Source: Yersinia similis (GTDB lineage: Bacteria > Pseudomonadota > Gammaproteobacteria > Enterobacterales > Enterobacteriaceae). Taken from it: a stretch of DNA of 64,000 nucleotides. Positions within the stretch are counted from its first letter, which is position 1; each line of letters opens with the position of its first letter. Of this stretch, positions 28,648 to 38,444 are shown one piece after another. Where the stretch lies: assembly GCF_001053095.1 (NCBI RefSeq), contig NZ_CGBP01000001.1, forward strand, positions 1 through 64,000, in the 5' to 3' direction. The translations under genes and the position numbers were made by a program. The notes under the pieces were generated by a model. The model made no database searches, was not told where the DNA came from, and saw only the letters and a program-made list of their open reading frames with translations.

Positions 28648-28673
28648 GCCGGGGGCATAAATAAACCCCCAGC
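28648..28673 (-). terminator. Candidate terminator of pyrD
   Basis: Stem GCTGGGGG / CCCCCGGC (minus strand, one wobble pair) with a ten-base loop, then a T/A-rich stretch. Lies 20 bases after the pyrD stop codon. Confidence 0.6.
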
Positions 28674-28692
28674 AGGTAATGAAGATAAATAA

Positions 28693-29703
28693 TTAGATAT
28701 GAGTAACGATATTCTTAATCAAACCCGGCCCACGGAAGATAAATCCGGAATAGATTTGAATCAATGAAGCACCAGCAGCCATCTTTTCCCGTGCAGCTGT
28801 AACGGAATCAATACCGCCAACACCGATAATAGGCAGACGCCCTTTTAGCTCTTGTGATAAACGATGAATAACTTCAGTACTGCGTAATTGTAATGGGCGG
28901 CCACTTAATCCACCGGCTTGCTCACAATAATTTAATCCCTGAATCAGAGAACGATCTAAAGTCGTATTAGTAGCAATAACGCCATCAATATTATGACGGA
29001 CCAAGCTATCTGCTATTTGGATCAATTCCTCTTCAGTAAGATCCGGCGCGATCTTCACCGCAACGGGAACATACTTATGATGGTGTTGATGTAGCTCAGT
29101 TTGTTTATTTTTAATTGCGGCTAACAAATCATCTAATGCTTCACCGTACTGTAAGGATCGTAATCCCGGTGTATTAGGTGAGGAAATATTAATCGCAATA
29201 TATCCAGCATAAGGATAAATTTTATCCATGCAAATCAGGTAATCTTCTTTACCTTGTTCGACTGGCGTATCTTTATTCTTGCCAATATTAATGCCCAATA
29301 TACCGCCAAAATGGGATTTTTTGACATTTTCAATGAGATTATCGACCCCATGATTATTAAACCCCATTCGGTTGATCAAACCTTCAGCTTCGACGATCCT
29401 GAATAATCTCGGCTTGTCATTCCCCACCTGAGGCCGTGGCGTTACAGTACCCACTTCAATGAAACCAAAGCCCATGGCACCCAAGGCATCAATACACTCA
29501 CCGTCTTTATCCAGGCCCGCAGCCAAACCTACTGGGTTTTTAAAAGACAGGCCCATACAACTTACCGGTTTGGTGGGTACCGACTGGCGTACCAAAAATT
29601 CCAGAGGTGTGCCGCTAACTCGCTTTAACTGACGGAAAGTCAATTCATGGGCACGTTCTGGATCAAGCTGAAATAGTGCTTTTCTGACAAGTGGATAATA
29701 CAT
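28693..29703 (-). CDS. pyrD: Dihydroorotate dehydrogenase (quinone) PyrD
   Basis: PyrD oxidises dihydroorotate to orotate with FMN and passes electrons to membrane quinones, step four of pyrimidine synthesis. 336 aa, the class 2 length of E. coli. The N-terminal helix ([21 protein letters not shown]) attaches to the membrane and binds quinone. The FMN barrel shows [20 protein letters not shown], the active serine in [12 protein letters not shown] and GVGGIDSV near the end. The SD CAGGAG precedes ATG 29703. Upstream lies an ERIC-like repeat and a PurR-like box. Confidence 0.97.
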   Translation of the reverse strand: MYYPLVRKALFQLDPERAHELTFRQLKRVSGTPLEFLVRQSVPTKPVSCMGLSFKNPVGLAAGLDKDGECIDALGAMGFGFIEVGTVTPRPQVGNDKPRLFRIVEAEGLINRMGFNNHGVDNLIENVKKSHFGGILGINIGKNKDTPVEQGKEDYLICMDKIYPYAGYIAINISSPNTPGLRSLQYGEALDDLLAAIKNKQTELHQHHHKYVPVAVKIAPDLTEEELIQIADSLVRHNIDGVIATNTTLDRSLIQGLNYCEQAGGLSGRPLQLRSTEVIHRLSQELKGRLPIIGVGGIDSVTAAREKMAAGASLIQIYSGFIFRGPGLIKNIVTHI

Positions 29704-29827
29704 GTGATCTCCTGAGCGATCAGTGACAAGCGGTTAGCAAGCACTAATTCTGTCGTGCTGTAGCCAGTTAACGTTATCAGTACTGTTGTGTAATCCCGCT
29801 AGCTGACCAGCTTCCAACGTATGGAAT

Positions 29828-29913
29828 GCCCATCATACTTCAAGTTGAATGTGTGTTGGCTGTCTTCGTTACTCCGTTGCCGCCTGCCTGCATCTTGAAG
29901 TCACTTGGGTATA
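29828..29913. repeat. Short ERIC-like element upstream of pyrD
   Basis: On the minus strand it begins TATACCCAAGTGACTTCAAG and ends AACTTGAAGTATGATGGG, the paired termini of ERIC (enterobacterial repetitive intergenic consensus) elements. At 86 bp it lacks the central part of the 127-bp form, so it is an internally deleted version. It lies inside the region where the pyrD promoter is expected. Confidence 0.8.
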
Positions 29914-29944
29914 GATACGGGAATGGTAAATTCATCTTTCAGGA

Positions 29945-29960
29945 AAGTAAACGTTTGCGA
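29945..29960. promoter_or_regulatory. Candidate PurR box upstream of pyrD
   Basis: AAGTAAACGTTTGCGA matches the PurR consensus ACGCAAACGTTTGCGT at 13 of 16 positions, including the whole AAACGTTTGCG core. PurR regulates pyrD in E. coli. Here it is 242 bases from the start codon, with the ERIC-like repeat in between. Confidence 0.5.
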
Positions 29961-30189
29961 AGTAAAGCCATTCAAAGAATAAGCATATTACCCGTATCCT
30001 TTATTACCTTAAGTTACAGTGGTGTTAACAGTAATAACAGGCAGGTAAAAATAGAGGGAATTAATGACAAAATACACACAACGAAGAGAATAGGCAGATT
30101 GTAAAAACACCTTATTCCCTGCATCAAATTCCCTATATCAAAATAATGCCCATGGAGCTTGAATCGTGCCATCCGTGGCACGAGTATCT

Positions 30190-30225
30190 GACTATCCCGA
30201 CTATCCCGACTATCCCGACTATCCA
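30190..30225. repeat. 9-bp tandem repeat (minisatellite) between pyrD and pepN
   Basis: The unit GACTATCCC is repeated four times in tandem (30190-30198, 30199-30207, 30208-30216, 30217-30225); the last copy ends in A instead of C. It is the type of locus that varies in copy number between strains. Confidence 0.9.
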
Positions 30226-30304
30226 CCATTTAAGACCGCGTTATCGGAGTTTGCCAGCAGCCTGAGTGGGCATCAGACCCTCTACTCAATGAGGTCACAT
30301 TGAC

Positions 30305-32920
30305 TTATGCCGCAAGTGCTTTGGTTATCTTCTCGTACAAATCACCCGATAAGTTATCCAGCGTTTTCAATTGCTCCAATGCCTTACGCATCAGCGCCTG
30401 ACGCCCTGCATCATAACGTTTCAAGCGAATCAGTGGCTCAATTAACCGCGCAGCAACTTGTGGGTTGCGGGTATTTAAGTCACTGAGTATCTCAACCAAG
30501 AACTGATAACCACTACCATCAGCCGCATGGAATGCAGCCGGGTTACCGGAAGCAAAACTACCAATCAACGAGCGAGTACGGTTCGGATTACTCAAACTGA
30601 ATGCAGGGTGTTTCAGTAAGGCACGTACCTGTACCAGGACATCTGCCGCCGGGCTGGTCGCTTGTAGAGCAAACCACTTATCCATAACCAAACCGTCATG
30701 ATTCCAGCGCACATCAAAGGCTGCCAACAACTCATCACGGCAAGGTAACTGAGCAGCAACCGCCGCTGCTAATGCTGCCAATGAGTCCGTCATATTATCG
30801 GCTTGATGATATTGTGAAGAAATAAGCTTATTGGCAAATTCCTCATCACCAAAGGCCAGATAATTGAGGCAAGTATTACGTAAAGCACGTTTGGCAATAT
30901 CACCATGCTCAATACGGTAAACCGGCGTCATATTGGAGACATATACGGCCAACAGTTCATCCGACAGCTCCTGGGCCAGACAACGCGTGATCGCTTCATG
31001 TACCGTATTGATCGCTTGCGGATCGATAGTCGTAAACAGTTCGGCCATTTCATTTTCTGAGGGCAACATCAAAATCTGCGCGGCCAAGGCAGGATCAAGA
31101 TTTTCATCCAGCAATATTGCGCGGAAAGCGTCTGCCACATGCGCGGGCAAACTCAGTGGCTGTTGCTGCTGATATTTAGCAACATTCAGCTTAATGTAGG
31201 TTGCCAGCAAGCTTTGCGCTGCATCCCAGCGAGAGAATTCATTGCGGGCATGCTGCATCAGGAACGTGAGTTGCTGATCACTGTAGGGGTAATCCAATTT
31301 TACGGGTGCAGAAAACTCACGCAGCAGAGATGGGATAGGTTTCTGTGCCACATTATCAAAGGTAAAGGTCTGTTCAGACTCTGTCACATTCAGCACGTGG
31401 TGAACCGGCAAGCCATTGTGTTGCAATGGGATGACATGACCTTTGCTGTCATACAGTTCGATGTCTAACGGTATGTGCAGTGGCAATTTCTCTGGTTGAT
31501 CCGCTGTAGGTAACGTTTTTTGGCTAACGAATAAATGATACTGCTGTTTTTCAACATCATAATCGTCATGCACGGTCAATAATGGTGTGCCTGATTGGCT
31601 GTACCAGCGCCGGAAGAGAGACAGATCAACATTTGATGCATCTTCCATTGCCTGTACAAAATCATCGCAAGTCGCGGCACTTCCATCATGCCGTTCAAAA
31701 TAGAGCCGCATACCCGCTTGGAATGGCTGTTCACCCAGCAGCGTATGCATCATTCGGATAACTTCTGAACCTTTTTCATACACGGTGAGCGTATAAAAGT
31801 TATTCATCTCTATCACTTTATCCGGACGAATAGCATGTGCCATCGGGCTAGCATCTTCCGCAAACTGCGCCGCCCGCATTACCCGGACATTTTCGATACG
31901 GTTGACAGAGCGGGAACCTAAATCAGAGCTGAATTCTTGATCTCTGAATACGGTTAAACCCTCTTTCAGACTCAATTGGAACCAATCGCGGCAAGTGACG
32001 CGGTTACCCGTCCAGTTATGGAAATATTCATGGCCGATAACAGCTTCAATATTTAGATAATCTTTATCTGTGGCTGTTTCTGCTTTCGCCAGCACATATT
32101 TTGAGTTAAATACATTTAACCCTTTATTCTCCATCGCCCCCATGTTGAAGAAATCAACAGCGACAATCATATAGATGTCGAGGTCATATTCCAGACCAAA
32201 GCGAGTTTCATCCCACTTCATTGAGTTTTTCAGGGATGTCATAGCCCAATCGGCACGATCTAAATTACCCCGGTCAACAAAAAGCTCAAGGGCGACTTCA
32301 CGACCCGAACGGGTAATAAATTTATCCTGTAACACATCGAAATCACCGGCAACCAAAGCAAACAGGTAAGAAGGCTTCGGGAAGGGATCTTCCCACTTGA
32401 CCCAATGACGGCCATCATCCAGTTCACCCTGCCCCACACGGTTACCGTTGGAGAGCAGATATGGATAGCGAGACTTATCCGCCACAATGCGAGTAGTAAA
32501 ACGAGCCAGCACATCAGGACGGTCTAAATAATAAGTAATGTGGCGGAACCCTTCGGCTTCACACTGTGTGCAGAGCGCTTCACCAGACAGGTATAACCCT
32601 TCCAACGCGCTATTGGTTGCCGGATGAATATTATTGACAATCGTCAGTGTAAAATCTGCGGGTAATTGCTCAATAACCAGCGTGTTATCCTGTTGGCGAT
32701 AATGTGGCCATATTTGCCCATCAACGCTGACACTGATTAGCGTCAGATCTTCACCATTTAGAACCAACGGTGTCACGTCTGTTCTTTGACGTTTTACTTT
32801 ACTGACCGCCGTTACCGTCGTTTTTTGCGCATCCAGTGCGAAGTCCAGATCGATATCGGTGATGGTGTAATCCGGCGCACGATAATCGTGACGGTATTTA
32901 GCTTGCGGCTGTTGTGTCAT
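30305..32920 (-). CDS. pepN: Aminopeptidase N PepN
   Basis: PepN is the main cytoplasmic zinc aminopeptidase, a gluzincin of family M1. 871 aa, the expected length. The exopeptidase motif GAMEN is at 261-265, the zinc motif HEYFH at 297-301, and the third zinc ligand Glu at 320, as in E. coli. The N-terminal beta domain, catalytic domain, small beta domain and C-terminal helical domain are all present. Single gene, divergent from pncB across a long intergenic region. No signal peptide. Confidence 0.98.
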   Translation of the reverse strand: MTQQPQAKYRHDYRAPDYTITDIDLDFALDAQKTTVTAVSKVKRQRTDVTPLVLNGEDLTLISVSVDGQIWPHYRQQDNTLVIEQLPADFTLTIVNNIHPATNSALEGLYLSGEALCTQCEAEGFRHITYYLDRPDVLARFTTRIVADKSRYPYLLSNGNRVGQGELDDGRHWVKWEDPFPKPSYLFALVAGDFDVLQDKFITRSGREVALELFVDRGNLDRADWAMTSLKNSMKWDETRFGLEYDLDIYMIVAVDFFNMGAMENKGLNVFNSKYVLAKAETATDKDYLNIEAVIGHEYFHNWTGNRVTCRDWFQLSLKEGLTVFRDQEFSSDLGSRSVNRIENVRVMRAAQFAEDASPMAHAIRPDKVIEMNNFYTLTVYEKGSEVIRMMHTLLGEQPFQAGMRLYFERHDGSAATCDDFVQAMEDASNVDLSLFRRWYSQSGTPLLTVHDDYDVEKQQYHLFVSQKTLPTADQPEKLPLHIPLDIELYDSKGHVIPLQHNGLPVHHVLNVTESEQTFTFDNVAQKPIPSLLREFSAPVKLDYPYSDQQLTFLMQHARNEFSRWDAAQSLLATYIKLNVAKYQQQQPLSLPAHVADAFRAILLDENLDPALAAQILMLPSENEMAELFTTIDPQAINTVHEAITRCLAQELSDELLAVYVSNMTPVYRIEHGDIAKRALRNTCLNYLAFGDEEFANKLISSQYHQADNMTDSLAALAAAVAAQLPCRDELLAAFDVRWNHDGLVMDKWFALQATSPAADVLVQVRALLKHPAFSLSNPNRTRSLIGSFASGNPAAFHAADGSGYQFLVEILSDLNTRNPQVAARLIEPLIRLKRYDAGRQALMRKALEQLKTLDNLSGDLYEKITKALAA

Positions 32921-33740
32921 AGAAACCCTTTTGACGTCATCAGTGAGTATGATTATCGGATCTGTATTCGCCGTTATTGAGGGCGAATCTTGCTGCTATT
33001 AGCGACTTTTCCCCAGACCCAGATAGGTTTTCAATGTATCACAGTTGTAAAAAAAACCTAGATGAGAACCTTGGCGACTCCGGTAAATAACGCATTGAAT
33101 GTCCATTTTTCGAGCCGTCCCGCAAGCTAATTGTCGCTTTGCAATTCGTCACCAATAGGCTCATTGGGTAGTGCACAAATTCACACATTTAACAAAATAA
33201 CCTGCCGACAAAATCTGCTTTTTATGTTTAATAGTGCACAAGAGAAACCGGGAAAATCAGGAGAACTATCGATATAGCTATCATTTATAATGATCAGACT
33301 GCTGACAAACCCCGATGACTCACTCTTGAACGGTGAGGATAGGCAGAAGAGTAAAGCGTCCGCGCCAGGGAGGGCGCGGCTCGAGCCCCCAGGGAAGGCT
33401 ATTTTTATACAGGGAAGCCGGCGTCTTTACGATCTGCCTGTTCTCTCCGTTGCAGGCACTTTGTCAATAACCTCTATCATTTATAATGATTTTGTTATTA
33501 ACCATGTCTTTCATAAAGTTAGTTCACCAACTTAGCGAACTAACGAAATAAGCCACTATAAACAGCCGTAGTACTTAATTACGTTTGTTTTTCCTGACAA
33601 TGGCACGTTAGTCTTAGACTTCTGATTAGCATTTATGGTGTGATGAGGCTTCAATAACAGGATAATACCGGTATACTCCTGCAACTTTATAGATTTTGCC
33701 GACTGTGGAAAATGCTCCTACGAGGATGCTGTATAGCGCC
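32921..33740. other. 820-base intergenic region between pepN and pncB
   Basis: It must hold the promoters of the two divergent genes. The only clear structure is the palindromic element at 33295-33473 with its flanking repeats. The stretches 32921-33277 and 33491-33740 are AT-rich, with no convincing ORF or known operator. The plus-strand ORF at 33290-33535 is a reading of the repeat and is not a gene. Confidence 0.6.
33295..33473. mobile_element. MITE-like palindromic element, copy A
   Basis: A 179-bp element with imperfect terminal inverted repeats: TGACAAA near both ends, then a GGTGAGGATAGGCAGA-type arm matched by GGAGAGAACAGGCAGA in the other orientation, then GTAAAG-CG. The centre forms a GC hairpin CCGCGCC / GGGCGCGG. 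It is flanked by a perfect 17-bp direct repeat CTATCATTTATAATGAT (33278-33294 and 33474-33490), itself a small palindrome. It carries no ORF. A second copy lies at 39693-39858. Family name unknown to me. Confidence 0.75.
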
Positions 33741-34946
33741 ATGACTCAAGACGCCTCACCGATTTTGACTTCATTGCTTGATACGGATGCATATAAGCTT
33801 CATATGCAACAAGCCGTATTTCATCATTATCGCCACATTACGGTTGCCGCCGAATTCCGCTGCCGTAGTGATGAGCTGCTGGGGGAGTATGCTGATGAAA
33901 TCCGCCACCAGATAGCCCTAATGAGTCAATTAGCACTGACATCTGATGAGTTTATTTACCTCTCCAGCCTACCCTTCTTCCAGGATAATTATCTGCGTTG
34001 GTTACGCGATTTTCGTTTTAAACCAGAGCAAGTCTCCGTCGCTGTTCATGACGGTAAATTAGATATTCGCATTGCCGGTTTATGGTGTGAAGTGATCATG
34101 TGGGAAGTCCCTTTGCTGGCAGTGATCAGCGAAATCATTCACCGACGCCGTTCTACTCATGTGACAACGGATCAAGCGGTTCAACAACTGCGCACGAAAC
34201 TTGAGCAATTCAATGCCCTCAGTGCGGATATCGATATTACTCACTTTAAATTGATGGATTTCGGTACCCGCCGCCGATTCTCTCGCGAGATACAGCACAC
34301 CGTTGTCAGCACGTTAAAAGATGAGTTCCCTTATCTGGTCGGCACCAGCAACTACGACTTAGCCCGCAAATTAGCCTTAGCGCCCGTCGGGACTCAAGCC
34401 CATGAGTGGTTTCAGGCTCACCAACAAATTAGCCCAACATTGGCAAACAGCCAGCGTGTAGCACTGCAAGCCTGGCTGGATGAGTACCCCAATCAGTTGG
34501 GCATCGCACTGACTGATTGCATTACTATGGATGCTTTCCTACGCGATTTTGATCTGGCTTTCGCCAACCGCTATCAAGGCCTACGCCATGACTCTGGTGA
34601 CCCGATCGAGTGGGGGGAGAAGGCTATCGCGCATTATGAAAAATTGGGTATTGACCCAATGAAAAAGGTATTGGTGTTTTCAGATAATCTAGATCTGGAG
34701 AAAGCATTATTACTCTATCGTCACTTTTATCAGCGCATTAAATTGGTGTTTGGTATTGGTACGCGTTTGACGTGCGATATACCAGGCGTTAAGCCATTGA
34801 ATATTGTTATTAAACTGGTTGAATGTAACGATAAACCGGTGGCTAAGCTCTCAGATAGCCCTGGTAAGACTATTTGTCAGGATCCCGCATTTGTCGATCA
34901 GTTACGTGAAGCCTTTGCGTTACCTTTAGTCAAGAAAGCCAGTTAA
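33741..34946 (+). CDS. pncB: Nicotinate phosphoribosyltransferase PncB
   Basis: PncB joins nicotinate and PRPP with ATP use to form nicotinate mononucleotide, the first Preiss-Handler step of NAD salvage. ATG 33741 gives 401 aa beginning [22 protein letters not shown], like the 400-aa E. coli enzyme; in-frame codons upstream are not conserved. The phosphorylated histidine region ([13 protein letters not shown]), LRHDSGDP and GIGTRLTCD are present. A hairpin terminator follows. No NadR box was recognised. Confidence 0.96.
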   Translation: MTQDASPILTSLLDTDAYKLHMQQAVFHHYRHITVAAEFRCRSDELLGEYADEIRHQIALMSQLALTSDEFIYLSSLPFFQDNYLRWLRDFRFKPEQVSVAVHDGKLDIRIAGLWCEVIMWEVPLLAVISEIIHRRRSTHVTTDQAVQQLRTKLEQFNALSADIDITHFKLMDFGTRRRFSREIQHTVVSTLKDEFPYLVGTSNYDLARKLALAPVGTQAHEWFQAHQQISPTLANSQRVALQAWLDEYPNQLGIALTDCITMDAFLRDFDLAFANRYQGLRHDSGDPIEWGEKAIAHYEKLGIDPMKKVLVFSDNLDLEKALLLYRHFYQRIKLVFGIGTRLTCDIPGVKPLNIVIKLVECNDKPVAKLSDSPGKTICQDPAFVDQLREAFALPLVKKAS

Positions 34947-34952
34947 TACCCC

Positions 34953-34983
34953 GTTACCGGGTAGCGTATGTTTACCCGGTAAC
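34953..34983. terminator. Terminator of pncB
   Basis: Perfect 11-bp stem GTTACCGGGTA / TACCCGGTAAC with a nine-base loop. The T-tract is short (TCCATTT). Confidence 0.75.
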
Positions 34984-35055
34984 TCCATTTAGCCTCTCGG
35001 CTCTTCCACGATTAAATTTTCCATTATTAAATAGTGTCTTCGTTTGTGTCGTATT

Positions 35056-35145
35056 TATACCTAAAGCTATTGTCGTCAGCGGGTGAGTGATTTGGGTGCA
35101 TAAATGCCGCTAACCCCCTAGTGGTTGCAAGGACGGAGGGCATAT
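35056..35145. repeat. Degenerate ERIC-like element
   Basis: Starts TATACCTAAA, contains the ERIC core-like GGGTGAGTGATTTGGGTG and CCGCTAAC, and ends TTGCAAGGACGGAGGGCATA. About 90 bp, decayed and shorter than full ERIC. First of two ERIC-type repeats between pncB and asnS. Confidence 0.6.
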
Positions 35146-35254
35146 TGACGGTAACCTCAGAAATCTTGCACTATTCTGATGATTTCTACTTGTGTCCTGC
35201 ACTGCCACAAGTAACATAGCAACATCCCCATTTCATTGGGTTGTTAACTATTTC

Positions 35255-35380
35255 TATACCCTAAGTCATTAAAGTTGTAGCCAGGCAGTAAGTGCGCAAA
35301 TCCTGATGAACTGACTCAAACCAGAGATTCAGATGAGTGAGAGCCGCTAACACACTGCAACTTCAAGGAAACAGGGTATA
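35255..35380. repeat. Full-length ERIC element upstream of asnS
   Basis: 126 bp, close to the 127-bp consensus length. Termini TATACCCTAAGTCATTAAAG and CTTCAAGGAAACAGGGTATA are inverted repeats, and the centre contains the AGATGAGTGAGAGCCGCTAAC-like ERIC core. It ends 27 bases before the asnS start, so it should lie in the mRNA leader or promoter of asnS. Confidence 0.85.
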
Positions 35381-35407
35381 TATCCAAACCATTAAAGAGA
35401 GAAATCT

Positions 35408-36808
35408 ATGAGCGTAGTGCCTGTAGTCGACGTACTGCAAGGCCGCGCCGCGGTTGGCAGTGAAGTCACCGTGCGCGGTTGGGTGCGTACCCGGAGAGAT
35501 TCTAAAGCGGGTATCTCCTTCGTTGCCGTTTATGACGGTTCCTGCTTTGACCCGTTACAGGCCGTCGTGAATAATACTTTGCCAAATTATCAGGATGAAG
35601 TACTGCATCTGACCACCGGTTGTTCCGTTGAAGTCACCGGTACCGTGGTCGCATCACCGGGTGAAGGCCAAAGTTTTGAAATTCAAGCAACCGCCATCAA
35701 TGTAGTGGGCTGGGTTGATGACCCTGATACCTACCCTATGGCTGCGAAACGCCACAGCATTGAATATTTACGTGAAGTGGCGCACTTACGCCCGCGTACC
35801 AACCTGATTGGTGCCGTTGCCCGTGTTCGCCACACGTTGGCACAAGCAATCCACCGCTTCTTCGACGAAAATGGTTATTTCTGGGTTTCTACACCGCTGA
35901 TCACCGCCTCTGATACTGAAGGCGCAGGTGAGATGTTCCGTGTTTCAACGTTAGATCTGGAAAACCTGCCACGCACGGATACCGGCGCTGTTGATTTTAG
36001 CGAAGACTTCTTCGGTAAAGAAGCATTCCTGACCGTATCGGGTCAGCTAAACGGTGAAACCTACGCCTGTGCGTTATCAAAAGTTTACACCTTTGGCCCA
36101 ACCTTCCGGGCTGAAAACTCCAATACCAGCCGCCATTTAGCTGAATTCTGGATGGTTGAGCCGGAAGTGGCCTTCGCTTCGCTGGATGATGTCGCCGGTT
36201 TGGCTGAGAAAATGCTGAAATACGTTTTCCAGGCGGTCTTGAATGAACGTGCTGATGACATGAAGTTCTTTGCCGAACGTGTCGATAAAGACGCAGTTGA
36301 CCGCCTACAACGTTTCGTCACCTCTGATTTTGCTCAAGTTGACTACACTGATGCCATTGAGATCTTGCTGGCATCCGGTCAGAAATTTGAGAATGATGTT
36401 TCATGGGGTATTGATTTGTCCTCTGAACATGAGCGTTATCTGGCTGAGAAACACTTTAAAGCGCCGGTAGTGGTTAAAAACTATCCGAAAGATATTAAAG
36501 CCTTCTATATGCGAATGAATGAAGATGGCAAAACCGTTGCGGCGATGGATGTTTTAGCGCCGGGTATTGGTGAAATTATCGGTGGTTCACAACGTGAAGA
36601 ACGTTTAGATGTCTTGGATGCGCGTTTGGCCGAAATGGGCCTGAATAAAGAAGATTATTGGTGGTATCGTGATCTGCGTCGCTACGGCACTGTACCGCAT
36701 TCAGGTTTTGGCCTCGGATTTGAGCGTTTAATCTCATATGTAACCGGGGTTCAAAACGTTCGGGACGTTATTCCATTCCCACGTACGCCGAGAAATGCCA
36801 GTTTCTAA
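35408..36808 (+). CDS. asnS: Asparaginyl-tRNA synthetase
   Basis: AsnS charges tRNA-Asn with asparagine. 466 aa, the same length as E. coli. The N-terminal OB-fold anticodon-binding domain (about 1-110, [20 protein letters not shown]) is followed by the class II catalytic core with motif 2 ([21 protein letters not shown]) and motif 3 ([15 protein letters not shown]). ATG 35408 has AAAGAGAGAAAT upstream. The ERIC element ends just before it. A good terminator follows. Confidence 0.98.
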   Translation: MSVVPVVDVLQGRAAVGSEVTVRGWVRTRRDSKAGISFVAVYDGSCFDPLQAVVNNTLPNYQDEVLHLTTGCSVEVTGTVVASPGEGQSFEIQATAINVVGWVDDPDTYPMAAKRHSIEYLREVAHLRPRTNLIGAVARVRHTLAQAIHRFFDENGYFWVSTPLITASDTEGAGEMFRVSTLDLENLPRTDTGAVDFSEDFFGKEAFLTVSGQLNGETYACALSKVYTFGPTFRAENSNTSRHLAEFWMVEPEVAFASLDDVAGLAEKMLKYVFQAVLNERADDMKFFAERVDKDAVDRLQRFVTSDFAQVDYTDAIEILLASGQKFENDVSWGIDLSSEHERYLAEKHFKAPVVVKNYPKDIKAFYMRMNEDGKTVAAMDVLAPGIGEIIGGSQREERLDVLDARLAEMGLNKEDYWWYRDLRRYGTVPHSGFGLGFERLISYVTGVQNVRDVIPFPRTPRNASF

Positions 36809-36845
36809 GTTTATTATTTAGAAAAGAAAGTCAATTTGTACAAAT

Positions 36846-36868
36846 AAAAGCCAGCCCTGCTGGCTTTT
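36846..36868. terminator. Intrinsic terminator of asnS
   Basis: Perfect 10-bp stem AAAAGCCAGC / GCTGGCTTTT with a three-base loop, followed by a further T run. Confidence 0.9.
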
Positions 36869-36911
36869 ATCATTTTTTAAAATTCGATCTAAGTCACAAA
36901 GTTCCCTTAAT

Positions 36912-36931
36912 TTTACATTTTGTAACACATA
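36912..36931 (+). promoter_or_regulatory. OmpR box of ompF
   Basis: TTTACATTTTGTAACACATA follows the OmpR pattern (TTTAC-N4-GTAAC-N4) seen at E. coli ompF. It lies about 175 bases upstream of the start, in the expected far-upstream promoter area. Confidence 0.65.
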
Positions 36932-37071
36932 GTTTCTCAATGAAACACATTATTGTAATTGGTAGCATTTTCGGTCTGGATTATAAGGTCTGTGAATGGA
37001 ACACTGCGTTCAGACACAGACGACACCAAACTCTCAACAATAGTTCCATAAAAATTATTGGCGGCAGTGGC

Positions 37072-37105
37072 AGGTGTCCGAATAACACCAATGAGGGTAA
37101 TAATA
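37072..37105 (+). promoter_or_regulatory. ompF leader with MicF-type pairing region
   Basis: The leader segment with GGCAGGTGTC and the Shine-Dalgarno GAGGGTAATA just before the ATG is nearly the same as the E. coli ompF leader. That is the region to which the small RNA MicF binds. Pairing itself is inferred. Confidence 0.5.
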
Positions 37106-38188
37106 ATGATGAAGCGCAATATTCTTGCAGTAGTAATCCCAGCTCTGTTAGCCGCTGGTGCAGCTAATGCAGCAGAAATCTACAACAAAGATGGCAACAA
37201 ACTTGACCTGTACGGTAAAGTTGACGCACGTCACTCTTTCTCTGATGCAGCTAGCCAAGACGGTGACAAGTCTTACGTTCGTTTCGGCTTCAAAGGTGAA
37301 ACCCAAATTACTGACCAACTGACCGGTTACGGCCAGTGGGAATACAACATTCAAGCAAACAACGCTGAAAACAGTGGCGCTCAAGAAGGCAACGCAACTC
37401 GCCTGGGCTTTGCTGGTCTGAAATTTGCTGAATTCGGTTCATTCGACTATGGCCGTAACTACGGCGTAATCTATGACGTTAACGCATGGACTGACATGCT
37501 GCCAGTGTTCGGTGGTGATTCAATCTCCAACTCTGACAACTTCATGACTGGCCGTTCTACTGGCCTGGCAACTTACCGTAATAACAATTTCTTCGGTATG
37601 GTTGACGGCCTGAACTTTGCCCTGCAATACCAAGGCAAAAATGACCGTTCTGAAGTCAAAGAAGCTAACGGTGACGGCTTCGGTATCGGTTCTACTTATG
37701 ATATCGGCAATGGCATTAACTTCGGTGCTGGTTTCTCTTCTTCAAACCGTACTCTTGATCAAAAATATGGTTCTACCGCTGAAGGCGACAAAGCTCAGGC
37801 ATGGAACGTTGGTGCTAAATACGACGCAAACAACGTATACCTGGCTGTAATGTATGCTGAGACTCAGAACCTGACTCCATACGGTGCTTATGATTTCACC
37901 ATCGCGAACAAGACTCGCGATATCGAAATCACTGCACAGTATCAGTTCGACTTCGGCCTGCGCCCATCACTGGGTTATGTTCAGTCCAAAGGTAAAGATC
38001 TGAACAATGTAGATGACAACCATGATCTGGTGAAATATGTTTCTGTTGGTACTTACTACTACTTCAACAAAAACATGTCTACCTATGTTGATTATAAAAT
38101 CAACTTGCTGGACAAAGACCTGTTCACCGAAACCAACAACATCACAACAGACGACGTTGTTGCTGTTGGCTTAGTTTACCAGTTCTAA
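37106..38188 (+). CDS. ompF: Outer-membrane porin OmpF
   Basis: A trimeric general porin for small hydrophilic solutes. ATG 37106 (MMKRNILAV) starts a signal peptide of 22 residues ending ANA before [16 protein letters not shown]. The 360 aa form a 16-strand barrel with the conserved FDYGRNYGV, the L3 loop [10 protein letters not shown] and the terminal VGLVYQF with the C-terminal phenylalanine needed for Bam assembly. Flanked by asnS and aspC as in E. coli, which supports the ompF name over ompC. The OmpR box and MicF-like leader agree. Confidence 0.95.
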   Translation: MMKRNILAVVIPALLAAGAANAAEIYNKDGNKLDLYGKVDARHSFSDAASQDGDKSYVRFGFKGETQITDQLTGYGQWEYNIQANNAENSGAQEGNATRLGFAGLKFAEFGSFDYGRNYGVIYDVNAWTDMLPVFGGDSISNSDNFMTGRSTGLATYRNNNFFGMVDGLNFALQYQGKNDRSEVKEANGDGFGIGSTYDIGNGINFGAGFSSSNRTLDQKYGSTAEGDKAQAWNVGAKYDANNVYLAVMYAETQNLTPYGAYDFTIANKTRDIEITAQYQFDFGLRPSLGYVQSKGKDLNNVDDNHDLVKYVSVGTYYYFNKNMSTYVDYKINLLDKDLFTETNNITTDDVVAVGLVYQF

Positions 38189-38229
38189 GTCAAACTTAAT
38201 GAGGCAGTTTATCTGCTGACCTAAGTTGA

Positions 38230-38259
38230 AAAAAGACAGGGCCTCGGCTCTGTCTTTTT
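38230..38259. terminator. Intrinsic terminator of ompF
   Basis: Stem AAAAAGACAGGGCC / GGCTCTGTCTTTTT (one wobble pair) with a short loop and a T-tract. Confidence 0.9.
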
Positions 38260-38444
38260 GTTTCTATTCTGAGCTGATTGATGGAGATTACTCTGTCTAT
38301 CGGCCTATTTTGCCGATTTTTCACCTCAGATCCCCCCGCCTCACCAGATTCATTTCTTTTTATCGCAAACGGTTGGCAAAGGCCGCAACTGGCGTTACCC
38401 TGAAGGCTCTGTTTGCTTAACGCTAAGCCATGGAAGCCTCTGAC

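Noticed and set aside
30190..30225. Tandem repeats as a CRISPR array
   Set aside because: Units are 9 bp and contiguous, with no spacers; no cas genes are near.
30014..30229. 71-codon minus-strand ORF whose start encodes repeated Asp-Ser-Arg
   Set aside because: The repeat peptide is only the 9-bp tandem repeat read as protein; the rest has no similarity or start signal.
33290..33535. 81-codon ORF across the palindromic element
   Set aside because: It reads through inverted repeats and the flanking duplication, and copy B lacks the same frame.
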